64,000 bases of DNA from NCBI GenBank assembly GCA_028023455.1, contig JAQFVV010000014.1, positions 871,336 to 935,335 on the forward strand. The letters run 5' to 3'. The DNA comes from Epiperipatus broadwayi. Lineage: Eukaryota; Onychophora; Udeonychophora; Euonychophora; Peripatidae. Position numbers and translations under genes: made by a program. Under the pieces are notes generated by a model. The model was given only the letters and a program-made list of their open reading frames with translations, did not search any database and had not been told where the DNA came from. Every line of letters starts with the position of its first letter. The first letter of the stretch is position 1. This document shows positions 14,857 through 25,080 of the stretch, piece by piece.

Positions 14857-14870
14857 TTATTGGGAAGTCA
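14857..14870 (-). promoter_or_regulatory. Putative tRNA primer binding site, element A
   Basis: The minus strand reads TGACTTCCCA immediately inside the LTR-like sequence. Element B has TGGCTTCCCA at the same place (20158-20167), so the two elements probably used the same primer. The TGG start has become TGA here. Confidence 0.5.
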
Positions 14871-16760
14871 TTTTAACAGGTAAACCTGGGTATCCTTCTG
14901 GGATTTGGGAAAATGATGTATGTAAAATTATAAATTAATGAATGTGTGTATTATGCCAAAAACATAAAGTATGACTATGGCAGTCTAGTTGCCATAATCC
15001 TATAGATAAAGCTTTAATATTTTAAACTTTACCAAATGATGGCATGAACTGATCCTTTTTGGGAATTTTATGAAATAACTTTGTACTTTACATATACAGA
15101 TACTATGCGATTAGAGTTAAAAATTTAATGTACTGGTTGTTACCCTATTAACAGAAGATTGTTGAGGTAAGAGCATATTTATGAGCATCAGGTAGAAGTT
15201 GGCTTCAAGTGCCCATTCCACTATTGCAGTAAGAATTATACTTTACCATATTTCTACTAGATTGTAAACCATGATTACACAGGTGCCCAACCCTAGCTAG
15301 CTCAATCTCAAAGATGGGAGAGAAACTCTAACGGATGAATAGTTGTGTTTGAGAATGTACAGTAACTTTGTTTCATTATATGAATTCTTTCAAACCATCT
15401 GTGCTTTAAAGATATTTTGCAAATAATTTACATTAGCCAGCTTGACCTTACTAAGTTGCTACTCAAAACTGGTCTATGCTACAATTTATTTGCTGGACTT
15501 AAGGTTAGGATCTAAAGTATGTTAGATCAAGGTAGGTACTCATATAGACCGGGCATCGCTAACTTTGTGAAATACAATTAAAAAAAAAAAAACATGGTGA
15601 TACAAATGATACATCAACTCATCAATGTTATGGCAAATACTATTTTTGCATAGGAACACACTTTTATATTCTTTTATTATCAGTGGGGGAATTTATTAAA
15701 ATTTATATATCAGCAATAATAAAAAATACATAAAATAGATTAAATAAAGTAGAAAGCAACATTAAAAAATGCAGTTTGTTGGGAATTTATTAAAATTTAT
15801 ATATCAGCAATAATTAAAAAATACATAAAATAGGTTAAATATAGTAGAAAGGAACATAAAAAAATGCAGTTATACAACATACCTCATTTTCTATCTTAAT
15901 AATGAATAAGCAGACTTTGAGAGGAACTATACATTTTTATAAGTTCAATTATAAAAGTCATATTTACCTTTTTACCCGCATTTATAGATGTTTTAATTTC
16001 ATACACGTAAGCTTATGTTTCCCAAAGCATTTGTTCTAAGAGATATTCTTCCATAGTTTAGAAATGTAAATATGCACTCTTAGCAAGAGTCCAGAATGAA
16101 TGGTTTGAATCAGTTTTAGTATAGGAACAAATTCTAGTGGCGACAGTCAGTGACAAAGGTCTTATTTGAAACTTAGTAACGGCACAAAAATCAAATGTCT
16201 ATTCTTTCTGGTGATCTGTGATGAAGATCTTTGAAATTTATGTCCTGGTATAGGCAAGCAGGCAACAGCAACATGTACAGCTAGGTACTAGGAACATGAG
16301 ATGTGATAACCCTACATGCGTATGGCTTCTACCCCATAGTTAAGGTTTTAAATATTTGTAGTAAGTTTGATTCTAAAGGCATTGTCTTTAGCGATTCAGC
16401 TAATCCACAAGCTTAGGCTGTCCAGTCAAAAAGTGTTAGATCAGAGCACACAAAAAATGTCTTCTCTCCCACATATTCAACTTAATTGACTCCCCTTTCC
16501 TATCTCTCTTTTTTTTTGCTCTTTTGTTTCTCTCTTTTTTTTTTCCATTACATTAATTACAGTTCTCAATTTTTTGTTTTATCAGTCTTCATATCTTTGA
16601 TTAATTACCTAGGAATGTTTTTATCATCTTATTTATTTGTTGATCTAATCTTTTACATTTTTGCCAGACCAGATCTGCTCTTTTTGTTCAAAGTACATTA
16701 AATGACAACTTTTTCTGGAATTTGGGAGGCCAAATAGCCATAATAAATATCAAAGAAATA
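14871..16760 (-). mobile_element. Diverged LTR of element A
   Basis: Short blocks occur in the same order as in the LTRs of element B: TATTTATGAGCATCA (near 15176), CAAGTGCC, AAGAATTATAC (near 15231), and GCTAGCTCAATCTCAAAG (near 15297). Further on there are weaker matches around 16500 and 16615 (TACCTAGGAATG). On the minus strand it lies upstream of the primer binding site, as a 5' LTR should. The outer edge is uncertain and may reach element B near 17020. Confidence 0.5.
15686..15875. repeat. Tandem duplication, period 95 bp
   Basis: GGGAATTTATTAAAATTTAT begins at 15686 and again at 15781. The two 95-base units match closely, with a few substitutions and one or two indels. It lies inside the LTR-like region of element A and has no counterpart in element B. 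Confidence 0.85.
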
Positions 16761-17022
16761 CCTTGGGAAATTTGTAGCAGAAAGTCTTTTGTTTCTTTGA
16801 ATAAAGCAAGACACCTGTTTATAAAACTAGAAGAAATATACATTTAGTAAACACAAAAATTGCATTAATGTATAACCATTTCTCTTGATTAATTTTTTTC
16901 TTTCTCTACTTTCTCTTTCCATATTTTCTTTTATAACAATAAATGCCAAAATATTTTTCTAAAACAGATATTTACACTTGTCACTAAAAACAAAATAAAA
17001 ATGCATTTCTTTATATATGTAA

Positions 17023-18772
17023 TTTAACAGTCTACTCATGATCCTATTTTAATAATTTAAGTGAGAACAGGTTACTACCCCTTGATTTGAATAGGTATAT
17101 TTATAAAAATCTCATGTCCATCTCAAGCACCAATCTTAAACAATTAATAAGAATTATACCCCTCAAAAATGAAAAAAAAAAGGTTCGAATGGATCTTATC
17201 AGGCGCCTTATCCTGACTAGCTCAATCTCAAGGTCTGAGAGACAATGTCTATTGGGAGAACAAAGCCAAGGTTATCTTACAAATAAACATCATTTATATA
17301 CTTTTATAATTTTTATCTTACAAATAAACATCATTTATATACTTTTATAATTTTTCTATCTGCCCTACAAATCTTATTATTTTATTTCTTTTAGAAATAT
17401 ACAGTCATGAATATCAGTAAGCTTTTAAAAATAATAACCCAGAAGTTATAAGAATCTTGTAATTCAAATAAACACACAAGTTATAGTTTAAATTCTAAGA
17501 TTTATTAATACACATATATATTGATATCTCAAACCTACGACTCATTCATTCTAATACATATATATAATATCAATATACACATTCACGAAAGAGTGCAACT
17601 ATATGTTAGAGTTGTATTTATTAAATGATTTAATCTATTTCTATAATTACTTTCTTTAAGTTGGGACAAAGTGCATATTTCTTAATTATTTGCTCATTTA
17701 ATATATACATAGTGAAAGTCAAAGTTATCTCATTTGAGAGCAAACATTCGCATGTTTAAGGCTGATAATCTGTAAGCTTACAATATTGCAATGGCAATTG
17801 TACTAATGAGAATTGTTGGTGTGGAAAATGATGAAAGATTCCATAACATTTTTCAAATAAGATAATTTATTATAGAGGTTAAGTAGGTCATTCTAAAATT
17901 GACTTCATGAAAGTTCTTGCTGTTTGGAGTTCTATGGTCATTTCTCTTGCTTGAAATAGATGGCTAAAATCTCCATAGATAAAGGTCAGACAGGTCACAA
18001 AATAGCTGCACACTTGGCCGGTTTAATGAATCCACATGATTCTTTTTCCCTGCATTTCGATGGAATTCATTCTTATTAAATTTTATTAATTTATAAAATC
18101 ACTTTTTTTTTAAAAATTTACTTTCCGTGCTTCTTTCACTGTAACTGTCTTTTCCAAATCACTACAAAATAAAATAAAAATAATATGGTTCTTTTCTTTT
18201 ATCTCTCTTTTACCTCACTTTTTTTTTCTATCCATACACCATTTACCATTACCTCAGGAATGCTTTTAGTATGATCAGGTTTCCATTGTTCCAAAATACT
18301 TAGTGGCCAATTCTTGGAATTCTGACAAGTGTCATTAACAGAAATCATCCATGGCACAACTTGCAATTCTTTTTATTACTCTCCAGCCTTATATGTTTAA
18401 TTTGCTTTTGTTAAAAAACATGTGTTACTAATGACATTATTTAAATAACTATAACGATAATAAATGACAAAAATATATACAATTCTGCACATAACTGCTT
18501 CTTTTCTTCTTCACATACAAATCAATCTGTTAGTAACTAATTCTATGCAACAATCACAACAGGTGTAACAAATATATATATACACACTCATGCCTTTAAA
18601 TGATTAATGTATTTCACTCACACTCTTTTGTAACAGGGTTCAAATGTTTACATCTATAAATTTTCTCGCATCTATTAATTCAATCTATAATAACAACATA
18701 ATAAATACTCTTGTAATCATTATTGCCTTTTACTTCCCTTAGTACCCATATTCAAATGCAGCTATTGTTACA
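17023..18772 (-). repeat. 3' LTR of element B (left copy)
   Basis: It matches 20168-21907 over its whole length, including TAGCTCAATCTCAAGGTCTG, a TCACGAAAGAGTGCAACT block and a TGATCAGG block. It ends on the plus strand in TGTTACA, so on the minus strand it begins TGTAACA, a usual LTR start. A 42-base tandem duplication at about 17274-17358 is private to this copy. Confidence 0.8.
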
Positions 18773-18774
18773 TA

Positions 18775-18781
18775 CCTCCCT
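18775..18781 (-). promoter_or_regulatory. Polypurine tract of element B
   Basis: On the minus strand AGGGAGG lies two bases before the LTR start TGTAACA. This is where plus-strand priming occurs in LTR elements, and it supports the minus orientation. Confidence 0.6.
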
Positions 18782-18807
18782 GGTGCAATAGCCTTCAAAT
18801 ACTGTCT

Positions 18808-19610
18808 GTGTATTTGAATGGCTTCTTAACCGCCTCTTATTTATCCTTTATCTGTACCACCCTTTTGCTTCAGTGGCCATGGCCCCTTTCCTGGACCATA
18901 ATTTGGCTTGTCTGGTGTATGTTGAGCTTCTGGCTCGTATTGCCATCTCAGTCCATAACTAACTTCACCTCTTTTTTTATATGTCACATTCCCATCAGAT
19001 CATCCTTCTTCCACCCCATCCCTAACACTTTACTGATCTCAGACTTTTTTCCTCATTCCAATGTTATGCTATGGTCATATGTGCTTATGTCCAGCACATT
19101 AAGTAGTTGTTCCACTTTTCTGATAGATGCTTTTCTCATCCTCAACATCATTTTTCCTACATTCATAGACATATTGTGCCTTACGATGTGAATGATTTGA
19201 CCTTCTGACAAATTACATGCATCCAGGGTCTGTCTCACCACCTGGAGGTGAAAGAATATAGAGAATTTTTCTTGCTTCCCTTCTTCATATTTCTCTCCCA
19301 CAAATTGGTATTGTATGAGCTGGCGGTCTTCCAACCAGAAAGTCTCCTATATCTTCTTTTCATAGTCCTTGAAGGTTGTGGTATGTTGGATGAGTCCCAC
19401 CACACTTTGGCATTCCTGTTTAGATTATTACATACTATCACTAATTTACTTTTTCTGGCACGGGATTCATACCAAAGTATCTTCATAGGCTTTGCAGATG
19501 TTCCACAGGAGCTTCCTCCATTTGGCCTTTACACGATTGTATCTTCAAGAACTGGTTCACATTGGTATGCATCACCATACTCATACATTTTACCATTGTC
19601 CATTTCCTGA
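18808..19610 (-). pseudogene. Gag-like region of element B
   Basis: Two minus-strand frames join across a frameshift near 19330. The upstream one (19235-19486) has A-K-V-W-W-D-S-S-N followed by a YRRL block, like the 'L-x-G-x-A-x-x-W-W' core of retrotransposon Gag. The downstream one (19053-19334) continues with YEEGKQEKFSIFFHLQ and a helical segment to RKVEQLLNVLD. Gag would package the element RNA. No CCHC zinc knuckle is seen. The Trp-rich plus-strand frame at 18808-19191 is only the antisense of this region. Weak similarity, so other Gag-like origins are possible. Confidence 0.5.
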
Positions 19611-20153
19611 ATTCGGAGTTCCATGCTTTCTAACTTTTCTAAAATTACCTCCATTATGCTTAGTTCTTTTTTCGCCCCCATCTTCTTCTGTTCCACTTTC
19701 TGCTTTTTTTTACTTCATTTTTATTATCTATTTATTCTGTTAGTGTATATCTATTACTATTCCACTTAAAGGTACCAGGTTTGTCACCCTGGCTCCCAGT
19801 GGTTCACTGACTGACCTGCCTGACAATGTTCCTCCACTCTTTTTTATCCTTATGAAAATATATTATTTTGTAATATCCTAAATATTGATACAATCATTAA
19901 ATATCTATTTTATGAATTATGTGATTTTATATATATCTCATTGAACAAACATCGATCATTAACATTATTTTTTATTCTGACTATTTGAAAACTTTTCTGG
20001 AAGTATATTTATATATCACAAAATATGCCATCATTTAAATATATTTTTAACTCTTTCTGTTTTCTTTTTTTTCTTTCAAAAAAAAAAAAATATTCTCCAA
20101 TTTTCCTTGGGAAGCCCTTTTTAAATTTCATTCTCCAACCTTTGCTGCCTCAT

Positions 20154-20167
20154 TCGTTGGGAAGCCA
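20154..20167 (-). promoter_or_regulatory. Primer binding site of element B
   Basis: The minus strand reads TGGCTTCCCAACG directly after the right LTR. A TGG start is expected for the complement of a tRNA 3' end. The same site, mutated, is found beside element A. Confidence 0.6.
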
Positions 20168-21907
20168 TTATAACAGTCTACCCACGATCCTATTCTAATA
20201 ATTGATGTGAGAACAGGTTACTAACCCTTGCTTAGAATAAGTATATTTATGAGCATCACATGTCCCATCTCAAGCACCAATCTTACCAATTAAGAATTAT
20301 ACCCCTCGAGAATGAAAAAAAAGTTCCAGTGGACATTATCAGGTGCCTTATCCTGCCTAGCTCAATCTCAAGGTCTGGGAGGCAATGTCTATTGGGAGAA
20401 CGAAGCCAAGGTTATCTTACAAAGAAACGTCACATCATTTATATACTTTTATAATTTTCCTATCTGTTCTACGAATCTTATTTTTTCATTTCTTTTAGAA
20501 ATATACGGTCATGAATATCGGTAAGCTTTTAAAAATAATAACCCAGAAGGTATAAGAATCTTATAATTTAAATAAACACAGAAGTTATAATTTAAATTCT
20601 AAGATTTATTAATACATGTATATATTAATATCTTAAACATATGACTCATTCATTCTGATACATATATATAATATCAATATACACATTCACGAAAGAGTGC
20701 AACTGTATGTCAGAGTTGTATTTTTCTATAATTACTTTTTTTTAAGTTGGGACAAAGTACATATTTCTTAATTTATTATATATTCATTTAATATATATAG
20801 AGAAAGTCAAAGTTACCTCATTTGAGAGTGAACGTTCGCCTGTTTAAGGCTGATGATCTGTAAGCTTACAGTATTACAATGGGGATTATCCTTGTGAGAA
20901 TTGTTGGTCTGGAAGATGATGAAAGATTCCATAACATTTTCATATAAGATAATTTATCCAAGAGGTTAAGTAGGTGATTCTAAAATTGATTGCAGAAAAG
21001 TTCTCGCTGTTTGAAGTTCCGAGAAAAGTTCTCGCTGTTTGAAGTTCCGTGGTCATTTCACTTACTTGAAATAGACGGCTAAAATCTCCATAGATAAAGG
21101 TCAGACAGGTCACAAAATAGCTATACACTGGGCCAGTTTAACAAATCCATATGATTCTTTTACCCCAACATTTTGATGGAGTCCGTTCTTATTAAATTTT
21201 ATTAATTAATAAAATCACTTTATTTTTTTTTTTAAATTTACTTTCCGCACTCTTTTCACTGTAACAGACTTTTCTGAATCACTATAAAATAAAAATAAAA
21301 AATTTTTTTTTATATCTCTATCACATCACATTTTTTTTTATCCATACCCCATTGACCTTACCTCAGGAATGCTTTTAGTATGATCAGGCTTTCATTGTTC
21401 CAAAATACTTAGTGGCCTATTCTTGGAATTCTGAGAAGTGTCATTAACAGAAATTGCCCATGGCACAACTTGCATTTTTTTTTATTACTCTCCAGCCTTA
21501 TATATTTAATCTGCTTTCATTAAGAAACATGTGCTACTAATGATATTATTTAAATAACTATAACTTACCATAATAAATGACAAAAATATATAAAACAAAA
21601 TTATAAAATTACAACTCCATACATAACCACTTCTCTTCATCTTCACATACAAATCTATCTGTTAGTAACTAATTCTATGCAACAATCACAACAACACATG
21701 TAACAAATATATATATGTATATGTTCGCGCCTTTAAATGGTTAATGTATTTCACTCACACTTTTTTGTAACAGGGTTTGAATGTACATCTATAAATTTTC
21801 TTGCATATATTAATTCAATCCGTAATAACAATGTAATAAACACTTTTGTAATCATTATTGCCTTTTACTTCCTTTAGTACTCATATTCGAACCCAGCTAC
21901 TGTTATA
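20168..21907 (-). repeat. 5' LTR of element B (right copy)
   Basis: Direct partner of 17023-18772. It carries its own 28-base tandem duplication (AGAAAAGTTCTCGCTG... at 20995-21022 and 21023-21050), absent from the left LTR, so the two LTRs have evolved apart. The outer end reads TGTTATA where the left copy has TGTTACA. Confidence 0.8.
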
Positions 21908-22059
21908 ATATATCACTCATCATATATGGTAATTAAATAAATTATAGCAAAACTATGCAAGCTGGGCCTATATTGTGCACACACCCATATCCGGGGCAGT
22001 TTATGGACATTATTAAATACCCTTGTAACAGGGTTTAAATCCAGCTACTGGTACACTAC

Positions 22060-25000
22060 ATAGTAATAAGACTGTTGGTAATAGTCTTTGTAGATTAAAA
22101 ATTATTGTTGAGTTGGTTAGATTAATTCAGCTTTAATAATATATCATGCTCTTTTGCCTTCTGATCCTTCTCATCCACATTTGGAATTTGTAATAGATGG
22201 TTCTCATGGACATATAAAGCATATAGTAAATAGTAATAGAGATTACATATGTGGTGACTATTATGGTTTATATAAAGCTTTTGAAGATGTTGACTGGAAT
22301 GTCATTTAGATGGGAAATGATCCAATTATAGCTGGGAATAAGTTTGTTACTATAGTTCAAAATTGTCTAGATCAATATATTTCTGTTAGGCATTATTTGA
22401 ATACTAATAATAAATATTTTAAATGGTTTTCTAAGGAATCGTGTAAAAGGTATTAATAGAAAGCTTAAATATCATAGGTTATATAAATTAAATAATGATA
22501 AAGAATTGTGTAAGAAATTTAGTGATTTACATGGTTATATTAAAACTCTTGTGGAAAAAGATTATAATAATAATTTAAATAGGGTTGAAGAAAATTTTAG
22601 CAATAATCCACAAATGTTTTGATTTATGTTAAGGACCTTAATATTATTGAAATAAGAGTTATAGATGTATTGTAATTTGACCTTCTATGAATGATCTAGT
22701 TAATGACTTTACAAATATGTACTTAGATATTTCTGATAATGATATGGCTGATATTAAATTGAATAAAGAGTTTTTGGAATATAGATGATAAAAAAATTGC
22801 AATTCCTGAAATGTTTAATGCAATTTCTAAACTTAAAACAAAATCTTCTATTGGATATAATAATATTGCTAATTTTATTATCTAGGGTTTGGTAGCACCA
22901 CTACATTATATCATTAATTTATTAATTGAGAAATCTATTATTCCTGACATATTTAAGATAGCTAAGATTATACCAATTTATAAGCAAGTGGATAGATCTG
23001 ATCCTCGTAATTATAGGCCTTTTACAATTCTGTCACCTTTTGCTAGGGTTTATTTAAAGGCGTATTTATAGTAATATTATGGTATATATGATTAAGGTGC
23101 TACTGAATTATCAGCTTGGTTTTCTACCTAGTAAATCTGTTGAAACTAATTTAATGGTGATATCTGATCTTATTGCTCATGCCTTATCTGAATAAGAAAC
23201 AATTAGATGTTGTATATTTGATATGAGTCAGGCATTTGATAAAGTTTCACATGTTAGATTTTTATATAAACTTAAAATGGAGGGAGTTAGTCCTCATTTA
23301 ATTGAGTGGTTTAGCAATTATTTGAGGGGCCATAAATCTTATGTTTATATGGATTGAACCAATTCTCATTTTTTTTAATAATATGGTAGGTGTTCCTCAG
23401 GGTGTCATATTAACATCTTTACTTTTTAATGTTTTTATGTGTGATGTTGATCAAAACATAAAAAATAGTATGATACTTATGCCGCTGATTGTAAGTTATT
23501 TAAAAGAATTATTACTTATAATGATCACATTGAAGTTCAAAAAGATATAGATTATTTTAAAGTTTGGTGTAGGTATAACAATATGTAAATTAATATTAAT
23601 AAAACATCCATTGTTTCCTATACTAATAAAACTGAAAAATCTGATTATCAATATAAAATTGAGAATTGTGTTATTATATATAAAGAGATTGTATCTGATT
23701 TAGGAATAATATTTTGTAATAATTTTATTTTTAATACACATATTAAGTATCTTATTAATAAAGCATACATAAAGATGGGCTGTATTTTGAGATGTGGAAG
23801 AGATTTATCTATTTCCATAAAATATAGATAATTTTTTTCTCTTGTTACAGTTTTACAATATGATTATTGTATATGGAATTTTAATTTGATTAATATTCAA
23901 TCTAGATTATATAATGTTGAAAAAAATGTTCAATAAATTAATAATGGGAGAATGTCAACATGTTAAAACAGTATTGAAAGAAAGGAGAATATTGTATGAT
24001 ATGATATTGTTGAAAAGGTTAATTGATGGAAAAATTGATGTCAATAACAGTATATTGAATTAGAATTGAAAGTACCTAGTTGTATGTTAAGAGAAGTGCA
24101 TACTTTAAGGTTAATAAATGTAAAAATACTTTCTTCAGCAAGTCAGTTATTAATAGATTGCAAATAGTATATAATCTAACTTATAATAATATTGATAAAA
24201 TATATAATTGTTAATTAGAGAAGATATTAATTAGTATTAAAGTTTATCGGCTTAATGTTTTCGAGGATCGATGCCTCATATTCATAGCCTTCATAAAATG
24301 TATAATAAAATATGCAAATACAAATATTCAAATAAGCTAGTATTACGTAGCCCATTTCTTCGAGATCTTGAAGCAAGTATCCTTTCTATTAATGGCATGG
24401 ATGTTTCCATTGATGTAAAATGCCTTCTTTATTTTTCTTTTGTGATCATTTGATTCTGAGCACAATATTATGGGATTGGCGGGTGTTAAGTTGTGTCCAG
24501 ATTGTTTACCATGCTCCAAGAATACAGAGGACGGAGGCATTTTACATCAATGGAAACATCCATGCCATTAATAGAAAGGATACTTGCTTCGAGATCTCGA
24601 AGAAATGGGCTACGTAATACTAGCTTATTTGAATATTTGTATTTGCATATTTTATTATACATTTTATGAAGGCTATGAATATGAGGCATGGATCCTCGAA
24701 AACGTTAAGCCGATAAACTTTAATACTAATTAATATCTTCTCTAATTAACAATTATATATTTTACATATAGTGAGAAGTAAAGCTATATTTATTAATAAT
24801 ATTGATATTTTTTGTGATCGGTTTATTATGAATGTTAGAAAGCAACTAAACTTATAATTATGATCATATATATATATAATCTTATATATGTAATATGTAT
24901 TTGCTTATTGTTTTTTTATTTTTTATTTTATTTTTTTTGTTTATTGTGTATTTCTGTAGAAAGTGTAAATATTGAAATGCACATAATAAACAGATATTGA
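22060..25000 (+). mobile_element. Decayed Jockey/CR1-like LINE, copy 1 (+)
   Basis: Plus-strand translation over frames gives a connector block (KYFKWFSKES near 22420-22445), RT fingers (IPIYKQVDRSDPRNYRPFTI, 22970-23030), QLGFLPSKSVETNL near 23110-23150, motif A IFDMSQAFDKVSH near 23215-23250, and a VPQGVI block near 23390. Motif C is Y-A-A-D at 23478-23489 in place of Y-A-D-D, so the active site has lost one Asp. A DLGIIF block follows near 23700. A 567-bp fold-back element interrupts the 3' part at 24197-24763. The 3' end reads AATAAACAGATATTGAATT and then passes into ATT repeats. The 5' end is lost next to LTR element B. Confidence 0.75.
24197..24763. mobile_element. Fold-back (palindromic) element nested in a LINE
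   Basis: The arms 24197-24425 and 24535-24763 are reverse complements of equal length (229 bases) with few mismatches, around a 109-base unique spacer. LINE sequence stops at the left edge and resumes at the right. The outermost AAAATATATAATT / AATTATATATTTT may be partly target sequence, since the TA-rich site is itself palindromic. No transposase is encoded; the frames in the arms are mirror images. It is MITE-like or a fold-back element of unknown family. Confidence 0.85.
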
Positions 25001-25052
<52 letters not shown>

Positions 25053-25080
25053 GATGATGATGATGATGATGATGATGATG
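25001..25080. repeat. (ATT)n(ATG)n at a tail-to-tail LINE junction
   Basis: About 50 bases of ATT belong to the tail side of the plus LINE, then ten ATG units lie on the tail side of the minus LINE that starts at 25081. Neither LINE has unique sequence between. Confidence 0.95.

Larger units (their letters stand above)
11718..14870 (-). mobile_element. Ty3/Gypsy-type LTR element A, pol part, decayed
   Basis: The minus strand shows, from high to low coordinate, a possible primer binding site (14861-14870), protease-like sequence, RT, RNase H, the integrase zinc finger and the integrase core. That is the Ty3/Gypsy domain order. Only about 450 bases separate the binding site from the protease, leaving no room for gag. 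No second LTR can be recognised to the left of 11718. Stops and frameshifts throughout mean it is not functional. Confidence 0.8.
17023..21907 (-). mobile_element. LTR retrotransposon B: long LTRs, gag-like interior, no pol
   Basis: Two direct repeats of about 1.75 kb (17023-18772 and 20168-21907) enclose about 1.4 kb. Orientation is set by a polypurine tract beside the left LTR and a primer binding site beside the right LTR; both fit the minus strand. The inside holds only gag-like sequence: no RT, RNase H or integrase motif is visible, and there is no room for them. Gag-only elements with long LTRs that depend on a partner pol are known in plants as TR-GAG elements; loss of pol by deletion is the plainer alternative. 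The LTRs differ at many sites, so the insertion is old. Confidence 0.75.

Noticed and set aside
18808-19191. Trp-rich hydrophobic plus-strand protein of 127 residues
   Set aside because: Antisense to the gag-like region of element B, whose strand is fixed by primer site and polypurine tract.
24271-24689. Two identical 50-residue proteins on opposite strands
   Set aside because: They are mirror images from the two arms of the fold-back element.
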